Part shown: positions 46,801 to 55,379 of the stretch, piece by piece
Layout of the letters: each line of letters begins with the position of its first letter
Numbering within the stretch: position 1 is the stretch's first letter
Source: Kondoa malvinella
Lineage: Eukaryota; Basidiomycota; Agaricostilbomycetes; Agaricostilbales; Kondoaceae
NCBI GenBank assembly: GCA_039545315.1
Contig: BCIM01000006.1
Span: 186,001-250,000 of the forward strand
Length of the DNA stretch: 64,000 nt
Direction of reading: 5' to 3'
Position numbers and translations under genes: made by a program
The notes under the pieces: generated by a model
What the model saw: the letters and a program-made list of their open reading frames with translations, nothing else
Told to the model about the DNA's origin: nothing
The model's database searches: none

Positions 46801-48161
46801 TTTTCACGTTGACAGATCTCGTAAGAAGTGATGCAAATGTCGAAGGACTGAGTGAGGATCGATTCTTGTATCAGCGAAGCCTGTACCCGAAGGAAAGCAA
46901 AATATCAGCTGGGCCGATATTTGTATCGTTCGGCGCACCCTTTCTTCCTTGGTCCCTCTCAACATGACCACATTGAAGCCAGGTACCCAATGAGCGACTT
47001 CTCTGGACCAATTGTCTAGCGTAGACTTTGGTACGATAATCAAGTGAGGGCCGGTGATGTTGCGAATGAATTTCAAGTAGCCAAGGAAAGAGACAGTCTG
47101 CAAGGTCTTGCCGAGACCCTGTCATCCATCGATCCTATATGAGCTACTACTCGGCAACACAGGAACAGAAAGGCTGACCATCTCGTCTGCAAGAATACCA
47201 TTGATACCGTTATGGTTCAAGCTGACCATCCAGTTCAAGCCTTGTACCTGATAGTCGCGCATTTGACCACCTTTCACGACTATGCATGCCCGACAATCAA
47301 TCAGATCGGTAGAGCAAGCTGTCTCGAATACGCACAGACTGGACTCTCGGTAAAGACAAAAGGCGCATCCTCCACATCTTCGCCATCTTCACCTTGAAGC
47401 AGCTCAGCATCCTCTTCCTTTTCAGTCTTGCGTCTTCGATTGTCTTTGGCCTTGGCACCTTTGCGAGTCATCTTGTCTGAAGCTACACCTTCGGCTTCAG
47501 CTAACAGACGAGCAAACTCAGGATCGCGTTCTTTCTATAAGACACTATCAGCTTGATGGAATGACCATTGCTCTAGACTTACCTTGAGATCGCAGAAATG
47601 CGAGAATAGATCAGTCTGGCCTAGAAGATACGAGAAGCGCTTGATGGAGTCTGCCATCTGTGCAAGGATCATTCATCTGAGCCCAAGAGATCGCGCCTGG
47701 CAAGCATGAACACTCACCTTCTTGTTGTCAACACCAGCTCGACGCTCATTGAGCTTGTCATTCCTCGCATTCTTCTGATCCTTGGCTGCCTTTTTCTGGT
47801 TTGCCCTCTCAGCACGAGCAGCTTCACGTCTCAATTGAGCTTCAGTAGGTGGTTTCTGGCTTTTCGGGCTTTTGGTCTCTTTCTCCTCCTCTTCTTCCTC
47901 TTCTGGCTCGGATTCAGACTGCTCAGACATGATTTCATCCTCTGAAACTGGCGCTGATGGTCTGACAGAGGGCTAAATAATGATGTTTGAGCGTATTCGA
48001 AATGTGCCAATGAGCAATACTTACCTGGCGAGAGGCATTGGCAGAGCCTACGATATCAGACAGCTTGTCATCATCGTTTGATGGGAGATTAAGTGACTAG
48101 AATAGGCGTAGCAAAGACAGTCAGCCAGAGTAGGATGAGCATGAGAAGGGAGATTCACCAT
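43827..48161 (-). CDS. ISWI-type chromatin remodelling ATPase (SNF2 family, HAND-SANT-SLIDE)
   Basis: Uses ATP to slide and space nucleosomes. The acidic N-terminus ([17 protein letters not shown]) is followed by AutoN-like basic regions, [20 protein letters not shown], the Walker A region [20 protein letters not shown] (about 47165-47050) and the DEAH box [11 protein letters not shown] (about 46765-46735). Helicase C motifs include [20 protein letters not shown] and [21 protein letters not shown], then [14 protein letters not shown]. The C-terminal HAND ([15 protein letters not shown]), SANT and SLIDE ([19 protein letters not shown], then [17 protein letters not shown]) are complete, with a Lys-rich tail. 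More than a dozen short introns. The best 5' model begins with an ATG-only exon at 48161-48159, spliced to [20 protein letters not shown]. Confidence 0.9.
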
Positions 48162-48584
48162 GTCGCGTTATTTCTGATTGTGCAGCTCTAACACGCGAAC
48201 GATGCTGCTGCAAGATGACTGCGACGTCTCTCTGGTGTTTAGGCTGAATGCAAAGATCGACGTTTTCGACAGAATGCAAAGCAAGGGCGTGGACGCACAG
48301 CGGGCAGAGGCATGTCCCGTCGGACGGCGGGATGTCCTGTCACGGCTGCTGTCCCACCCTCCGGACCTTACCCTAAGGTTATCTTGCATAACCCGTGGGT
48401 TACATGTGTACCGCGGGACAGGACATCCCGACATCCCGTGGCACATGCCCTTGCCCGCAGTGACAGTTCTGCGTGCTGTATCGCGTAGTACTGATGCAAG
48501 CTGCTATTGCGCTTTGATCGTAAATGGTCCAGCCGGATGTGTCTACAAGAAAAGCCCTCTGCTCAAACATTCGCCTCGAGCTCC
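48162..48584. other. Promoter region of the ISWI gene containing a foldback
   Basis: Lies between the ISWI start (48161) and the AA9 stop (48585); both genes are on the minus strand. Apart from the foldback at 48300-48458 no gene or domain is seen. The region is more G+C-rich than its surroundings. Confidence 0.55.
48300..48458. repeat. Imperfect inverted repeat (foldback) upstream of ISWI
   Basis: The left arm (48300-48345) and right arm (48413-48458) are complementary with a few mismatches and gaps. A perfect 14-nt core is cgggatgtcctgtc at 48328-48341 against gacaggacatcccg at 48417-48430. The outer ends match as gcgggc (48300-48305) and gcccgc (48453-48458), and ggcatg/catgcc lie between. 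The central ~70 bases include smaller palindromes (aacccgtgggtt at 48390-48401). Confidence 0.8.
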
Positions 48585-50660
48585 CTAATGAGCGCGACGA
48601 ACGTGCAGCATCCGCTTGCGCAGACTGTTGCACTGTCCATTGATCGCCTGGCAAGACGAAAAGTCTTTGGCTCCACCTCCAGGAACTGCATTGATCTTGT
48701 TCATGCACTCGTTCTGATCAAATCAGGCTTATCTCAGTATCGGTTGCAAGAGAGCAAAGGCAAAAGGAAGGACAAACCATTGCGGACATGCAACCTGAAT
48801 AATCGACCCATGATCCACTGCCACCGGTCGCTGGAGCTGGAGATGAAGGAGTATTCGAGGCGGAAGGTTGACCAGCAGGTGCAGGTGGATTGGCAGGAAC
48901 ACTGCACCTCTGTTAGTACCAGGCTTATAGTAGGCTGAAGCACTTACTTGGCAGTAGGTGGATTGGCAGGGACTGGAGTTGACGCGGTAGCCTCGGGTGC
49001 ATTCGCACTCGACGAGCTGCTTGGAATCATAGATGCTCCGCTACTGGTCGCTGAAGAGCCTTCAGATTGAGTTGCAGATACGCTAAGCGAGGAGAATGAG
49101 TATTCCTATAGCATCAAAATCGGGAGACTGACTTTGCAATCTCGCTATCTGTCTCCTGGCCAACTGGTACTTCGACATCTGGACTTTCGACGGGTTCATC
49201 GGGAGTAACAGGTGTATCAGGGACAGCTGGCTGCTCGACAGGCTCGTCTGGAGTTGAAGGCGTGTCTTCCGCTGGAGTCTCGCCAGTGGATGGGTCGGTC
49301 TCTTCCTCTGCAGGGGCAGGTGTTGCAGGAGCGCCAGCGCTCGCTCCATCCCATAGTGAAGGTCCAGGAATAGGATCTACGTTCCAGGTCAGTGAGATCC
49401 TCTATCTGAGCGAGTCAAGTGGCTGACATTCTGATGGTGGAGACTCGGCAGCGTTGTATGCGTTGAACAGGACACCTTCCTCCTTTGTTCCCTTGTAGTA
49501 ACCAGCGAAATTGACACCTTCAGGTAGGGTAGTAGTTCCGGAACCGCCAACGCGGATTTGAGTGCCTAGGAATAAGTCAGAAGGCGGCCGATGAAAGAAG
49601 ACTGAAGCGCACAGGAAGGATAGAACTGCACAACTATCAGTAGGTATATGATCGCAACGATTGTGACTCACCTGAGCTCCTCGTTGACCAGCAGGTGGTT
49701 GGCTGGGGTCGTAGAGAGCGTCCGCCCTGCATATGGTCAGTCATAGTCGGATTTGTAGACAGGTAAACTGACTCGCTGAAGCGAAGAATTGTATCAGTAG
49801 GGTGCCAAAGATCATGATCATCGACTTACTGCAGACCAATGAATTGGGCCATGAGCAAATAGTCTAAAGGGATCTCTTCTGCACGGTCCGAAGGTGTATG
49901 AATGTATGAACGTACCTCCCGGAGCGAGACCTTCGGGGATCGTAACGTCTTGAGCGCCGCCTGCGGCTATGAGCTGATCGGTAGCCCAAGAGCCGTCGTA
50001 GCCAGCCTCTGTCAACTTTACGAACGAGAGATCTGCAGCTGGCGAGATGAAGCTCAAGACAGGTCCCTATAATGCTCCATGAGATACAGTAGTGCACGAT
50101 CTAAGGCATACGCACGACATGGCTGGAAGCAAACACATCTCCTGGTGAAGAACCGACTTCATGTTCCCAATGAAGGGTGACGGCTAAGCGAAAAAGGACA
50201 GATTGGTAGTGGTCACTTGACAAAGGCCGAAACGTCACTGACTATCTCCTGGAACCACAGCTAGCCATTCCGGAACCCTGAAATCGTAGATATCAGCACA
50301 GAGTCGCCTGAAGACGGAAAAGGAAGACGTACTCGATGTTGTTATTGTTACAGTTCATATCATCGGACGTCAGATCCTTGACAGGTCCATTGTAGCTGCG
50401 ACCAGATCAGCGTGTACACTTGGGCGTACAGATCCAATTACTTACTACGGAGTCTGGGCATCCGGGTTTTTAGGTGTGCGGATGTAAACCTGTTCAACTC
50501 AGGGGTAAGCGATGGACAGCTACTGGCAGAGAATACCTACCTTCTCCCCGTATGGTTGCTTCTCGCCGTTGATGTCGGCGAAAGTGACAGTAGCATGCGC
50601 CGAGACAGATGAGACGATTCCAGCGACAACAATAACAGATGAGGCGAAGTGGTACTTCAT
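48585..50660 (-). CDS. AA9 lytic polysaccharide monooxygenase with a four-cysteine C-terminal module
   Basis: Copper enzyme that oxidatively cleaves cellulose or related glucans outside the cell. Start at 50660: signal peptide MKYHFASSVIVVAGIVSSVSA, cleaved before His (HATVTFADING), the copper-binding N-terminal His. The second copper His sits in SSHVGPVLSFIS and the axial Tyr in GAQFYPSCAQIRVGG. About eight introns. After the catalytic domain (ending near GPSLWDGASAG) comes a long Pro/Thr/Glu-rich linker, then SWVDYSGCMSAMNECMNKIN and DFSSCQAINGQCNSL, giving C-x6-C-x17-C-x6-C, ending RRAH. No CBM1 is present. The tail model needs two introns (acceptors near 48925 and 48715), which makes the end less certain than the catalytic domain. 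Confidence 0.82.
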
Positions 50661-51055
50661 ATTGCCGGTCAACGGTGGTATGAAGTATAGAGTATACAAA
50701 AGAGAGACGAGGTTGGATGGAACAGAAACAAGACAGAGAAGAAGCAAACAGACAGCTCGTGTGCTTCCTCTCGACAGATGTCTTTCGAAGCTTGCATCTT
50801 GAAAACCTTGACAACAGATACGGAGCACGATTAGACTACTTTGGAGAGCCCTTCTAGGCATTGAAGGGCATCAGAGAATGACACGGAATCACGTCTGTCG
50901 TTTGCAATCGAGAATCGATGTGTCCAGGCGCAGCGCCTCTTGAGAGACTGTCAGAGGATGATTTACGCGTCTGTTGCGGTAAAGCCAAAGTACCACAAGG
51001 TGGTTACATGCTGCATGCAGGAAGCGGACGTGACAGGACGACAAGGGCAAATGGT

Positions 51056-51316
51056 TTACAGCCGTGTATACACTGTATACACGGCCTCGGATGTCTGTGC
51101 ATGAGTTTCCATAGCATCGCTTTCGGGCAAAAGGCGCTGGCGTTTGGCATCTAGTACCCGGAATCTTGCAGCTTCAGCTTCATTCTCAGCTTGCAGAACC
51201 TCGCTCCGCTTCGAAGCACTTTCTGATAATCGATTTTTGAAGGCAGCGCAAGTGCTGAGGTGATATTTGATCTTGATGACAGACGCATCGCACCACTTGC
51301 ACTTTGTTGCAGACAT
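51056..51316 (-). pseudogene. Possible relic of a BED-like/C2HC zinc-finger protein
   Basis: An 86-residue frame starts MSATKCKWCDASVIKIKYHL and continues to STCAAF, giving C-x2-C followed by H-x4-C, then a charged helical stretch (ENEAEAARFRVLDAKRQR). The Cys/His arrangement resembles BED zinc fingers found in hAT-type transposases, but no transposase core follows. The frame may instead be an exon of an unannotated gene. Low confidence. Confidence 0.3.
51061..51085. repeat. 25-nt perfect palindrome
   Basis: Two 12-nt arms, gccgtgtataca and tgtatacacggc, are exact reverse complements around a single central c. It lies about 400 bases upstream of the AA9 start codon at 50660. Confidence 0.9.
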
Positions 51317-51841
51317 ATTGTTGCAGACATAGAACCTTGCGTACGGCTACTAGTTCTTCGCAAAAGGGTTGCTTCGGATGTTTCGACAAGTCACTGAATA
51401 TCTCGGGCAGGTACTTCAGAAGAGCAGTATTGGGAGGCAGCCAGAGCAAGATCTGTCAGATTCAATACGCATTGAAGAATGGCGCAGCCTAACAGTGAGG
51501 CGGACGAGGGTTTTCAGGTGAGTGTTCAATGACTTAGCCGATTTTCATAGGCAAATTGCGGAGTACGGGTATCTATGAGCTATCTGGCAGGCTTTGCTAG
51601 ATCCTTGTGATCTATTAGATACGGTCGCAGATCAAAGGGCATCTAATTAGGACACAGGCAGATCTATTTCCCATCTACTGCCGCTCCAGATCGAAGTCGT
51701 GATGCACGCAAGGGATGCCAACTCAATGCTAATATCAAGGTCAAGTTCATGAGAAGCAGTACTAGATTCGCAATGGCACAGCCAATTACACAAATCCCAT
51801 TAAGAAATCAACCCTTCAAGGGGAAATACTTGACCATTGCT

Positions 51842-53595
51842 TCATAGGCATTGCGAGTCTATCGATCAATCAGCTCGGGGTATCAACTTGAGTTGACGAA
51901 GAACTCACAGTACTCGTTCGAGAAGGTACACTTTGTGCCAGAGACACATTTGGTAGGACCGCTGAAGCCTTTTCCACTGTGACAGATAGACATGAGCGAA
52001 TCGAAGCGTTTCTAAGGGTGAAGACTTGCCCGCATTGTGCCCATTTCTAATAAAGAGTCAGTATAGGTGTCATGTAGATCAAACGACATACAGCAGCAGT
52101 TCCAGCGTTGTTGGTTGGAGCTGGAGTGGATGCCTTGGTCGTGGAAGTAGGCTTGACTGAGGTGACCATACGTGTAGTCGAGGCGGTTGGCTTGGCCGAG
52201 GTAGTGACTGGTGCATCTTGAGCGGGAGGAGCAGATCCACCGGAAGCTCCATTCCAGACAGCCGGGCCAGGGATCTTGTAGGTTGTTGGGTCACCACCGT
52301 ACATGTTGAATTGCACACCTGCGAGAGAAAGGTAAGCGAGTATTCCAGTCCGGTCAGCCGATAACGTACCAGGAGTCGAGTCAGTGTATGCGCCAGGGAA
52401 GCTAACGCCAGCGGGAAGAGTCTTGGTGGAAGAGCCTTTGATGGTAATTTGCGTGCACTATGAGCGCGATCGCAGATAAGCTCTTGCGTTATCGGAAGAA
52501 GGAAGGAAACTCGCCGACGGGCTGAGAAGAATAGAGATTAGCGAAGCGCTATTGAGAAAGAGGGCAGTCATCTCACTAGAATTGAGCACCGCGGGCTGCG
52601 TTTTGCGTGTAAAGAGCGTCGGCTTCGTGAAGACCAATGAACTCGTGCCTCTGAAAAAGAAAGATCAGTTCCAACCCAGGTGCGAGGCGAGCAAACAAAC
52701 GAGCAGGTACTTTCCAGGAGCGAGTTCAGGAATAGTAGCTGAACACAAGGGCATCATCAACAAAGCAACAGATGTAAGATGCGGAAAGGCTGACCATAAG
52801 CGACACCTGTACGAGGGGTAGAATGTGAGATAACGATCAACGCGATATGAAGCAAAACAGACCAGCGTTGGCAATCATTGCGTCCTATCATCGAATGAGC
52901 AAATTGACCATTACTAAACCACAGAACTCACAGTAGCCCATTGGTTGTTTCCCAAGTAGCCTGATTCATAGGCTGAACATCAACTCTTCAGACATTGCCT
53001 TTGCTGAGCTTACCTGATTGAGCGATCTTGTTCCAGTTTGAGCCTGAAGCAGATCCGATGTAGGTCATGACTATAATTTCTCGTCAGCTTAATCGCCCGC
53101 AGACAAAGTAATCCTACTGACCTGGGCCGTGGTGAGAAGGGTCTAGAACTTCGGCTCCTCCATCGCGCGACCACTTGAAGCCGATCTAAAAGCCTCGTCA
53201 ACGATAGTTCCTGAAGAAAGGACTGGCAGGCATACCTTGTCACCTGCTTGAACCTCAACCCAGGTAGGGACTTCGACGTTGTTGTTGTCTGGCGAGTATA
53301 TGAGCAAAGCAACAGTATACGGATACGGAGACTTGCTGCACTTCATGTCTGCGGACTTCAAGTCCTTTACAGGTCCATTGTTGTACGACAAACCAGGTGG
53401 GTTCTTTGCTGAAACACAAGGATTTAGCCACTTGTGCAAAGATGTATAAGAAAGCAACTCACGAGTTCTGGTGTACTTGTTGACGCCATCACCTTGGGAC
53501 TTGCCGTTGACGGAAATCTCATGGACGGTAGAGTGACCTTCGACAAGAGCAATAGCCAAGAAAGCAGTGGCTGCAAAGATGCTGAAAGATTTCAT
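51842..53595 (-). CDS. AA9 lytic polysaccharide monooxygenase with C-terminal CBM1
   Basis: Start at 53595: signal peptide [20 protein letters not shown], then His ([11 protein letters not shown]), the N-terminal copper ligand. The second His is in [16 protein letters not shown], and the axial Tyr region is [29 protein letters not shown] and [12 protein letters not shown] bound the catalytic domain. A Thr/Ser/Pro linker ([20 protein letters not shown]) leads to a CBM1 cellulose-binding module: [19 protein letters not shown], then [14 protein letters not shown] at the C-terminus. The CBM1 is spread over three exons; intron 52030-51977 begins GCAAGT and the final coding exon (51858-51842) is 17 nt. 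It is likely a paralogue of the gene at 48.6-50.7 kb, same strand. Confidence 0.9.
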
Positions 53596-53920
53596 CGTGA
53601 GGGGTGATCTAGTGAGAACGGCACAGCCGGTTGAAATGAAAGTAGTAAGGAAAGGAACGTGGTGGATGAGAGAGAGAGCGAGAGAGAGCATTTTGCAAAG
53701 GGCCTGCATCGACGTAGCCACTGTAAATGCGAAACACGGCCATCGAACAGTTTCGCCTAAACGGAAGCTTGCTCGCGTGAAATCTTTGCTTAGCGTTATC
53801 TGGAAGTTGCTGCCCTGAGGTCCGGTGGTGGACGTACGCGCACACAGCCAGGCCTACACCCAGACAGAAGACACGACAGCGATAAGTAGCAGAAGGACTT
53901 TCATCTGCAACGATTCCGAC
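53596..53920. other. Divergent promoter with a GA-rich tract
   Basis: Separates the AA9-CBM1 gene (minus) from the TFIIIC subunit gene (plus). A GA-repeat tract at about 53666-53690 (agagagagagcgagagagag) lies within the leader side of the AA9 gene. No gene seen. Confidence 0.55.
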
Positions 53921-54560
53921 ATGAATTTGGCAGGCGATCGAATTCGGACAGACAAGCCTATCGTTGATCCAGAATGGGAGCACATGAACGAATCAGACGA
54001 GGACGATGAAGATTGGGAACACGAAGAGGTATGTGAAAACATCTCTGCCCAAGTCAAGTCTGACGCGTTGAGCCCATCAGGTCTCTTATCTGGTCTTGGA
54101 CGCTGGACAGGATTTGACAGCGCAACAATTGGCCAGTTGTAGAGAGATCCAAATATCTGCAAGTCACTGTCTTGCTCCGAGTCTCACGAAGGAAAGCTGA
54201 AAGCTCTAGCTAAAGGGCCTCAATACACCTCATCCCTATGTCCGAATAGGCTCAAACGTCTACGAGACACAGCATGAGAACCTGATTGGGTCTGAGCTGC
54301 TGTTGAAGGAACACCCGCCTACCGATTCTGGCAATAACGAGAAGCCAATTCCCTCTCATACGCCCTTTGCATTGACCAGCAAGCGTCTACGCATGCAAAA
54401 GGTCGATCTAGTACCAAAGAATGATGCAGCGGAAGCAATTTCGACTAAAGGAGGACCCAAGAAACGCACAGCAAAGACGACAAAGGCAAAGAATACATCT
54501 AAAAGTACAACAAGCAAAGCACCTTCCCCTCCTGCAGATTCTGATCCCTTACTTGGCTGA
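53921..54560 (+). CDS. TFIIIC subunit with triple-barrel domain (TFC7/sfc7/GTF3C6 type)
   Basis: Part of the TauA half of TFIIIC, which binds A and B boxes of tRNA genes for RNA polymerase III. Exons 53921-54028, 54081-54158 and 54210-54560 give 178 residues in frame. Landmarks: DPEWEHMNESDEDDEDWEHE, then VSYLVLDAG, then LKGLNTPHPYVRIGSNVYET, then GSELLLKE, as expected for the triple-barrel fold. The C-terminus is basic and Ser/Thr/Lys-rich. The second intron (54159-54209) starts GCAAGT, the only donor nearby that keeps frame. The stop codon lies four bases from the stop of the opposing MGMT gene. Confidence 0.85.
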
Positions 54561-54564
54561 TCGC

Positions 54565-55224
54565 TCAACTCGGCCAAATCAGTTGCTTCGATACCAAGAA
54601 TCCCTTGTCGTTGAAATCGACACCTTCAGCTTTCAATAACGCAAGCTTGTCGACGCAATTCGCTCCGGTTCCCTTTTGGTTCTTGGACCCGTCTGTTCCC
54701 CATTCACCTCCAAAGCCTCCGATGAAACCTGTACCAGCTATAATTCGACTTATACTGAAAATCAGCTCTAGCAAATCAGGTTGAATGAGAAACGGACTGG
54801 CATGGGACAAGAGGAGCGAAAGGGTTATTTCGCAAGGCAGAGCCCACTATTCGCCTCCATCAGTTCCAGCACATACCGCGCAAGTGAAAGGATTTACCAG
54901 CTCTTGGCGAAGAATCCAGCGCTTTACTGATCAGCCCATATGTCGTAACTCGGCCTTTCGGTATAGTAGATCTACATCAATCAGTTGGGATCCAGAGGCA
55001 GAAGGGGAAATCATGCACATGTAATCGTAGATCTTCCATTGGAAAGCTGTGACTTTCTTGCCTGTCTTTGGATTCGAGTAGAAGGCGCGCTCAGAGGGTG
55101 TCAGAGGGAAGTCGAGCTGAGTGCCAGTGATCGGTGATTCGTAGCTGTTTGTTTTGCTCGAGGGAACCTTGTCTGTACGGCTGTACGGCTTCGCTTTCGT
55201 CTGCTTGCTTGTTCTTGTAGCCAT
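54565..55224 (-). CDS. MGT1: O6-methylguanine-DNA methyltransferase (MGT1 type)
   Basis: Suicide repair protein that moves the methyl group from O6-methylguanine to its own Cys. Four exons (55224-55019, 54971-54898, 54846-54798, 54748-54565) sum to 170 residues in frame. Splicing restores FQWKIYDYISTIPKGRVTTY, GLISKALDSSPRAVGSALRN and NPFAPLVPCHRIIAGTGFIG, with the active-site PCHR intact and the Arg-finger/recognition helix region before it. The end FGGEWG, then KLALLKAEGVDF, is typical. The PCHR motif is split by intron 54797-54749. It neighbours UVDE (same strand), another direct-damage repair gene. Confidence 0.9.
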
Positions 55225-55379
55225 GCTTATGGTATTTGCTCTCTATGCGATGGCCGTCTCTCGAAGAACGCGTACAATTCAAGGTGGACGACTCGACGTC
55301 AACAGCGAGCGCGTCATTTGTGCACTATCATAACAATAATGGATGCTCTACACTCTATACATCTTTAAGACCGGCTCTC

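Larger units (their letters stand above)
50661..51841. other. Long spacer between the two AA9 genes
   Basis: About 1.2 kb. It contains the promoter of the upstream-lying AA9 gene (start 50660), a perfect palindrome at 51061-51085, a short minus-strand zinc-finger-like open frame (51056-51316) and a direct repeat of the unit tgttgcagaca near 51304-51330. No intact gene is evident. The mixture suggests decayed inserted sequence. Confidence 0.5.

Noticed and set aside
47282..47340. tRNA-like words (for example ggtagagcaag) in the ISWI gene
   Set aside because: No matching T arm, anticodon stem or acceptor stem could be built; the sequence is coding on the minus strand.
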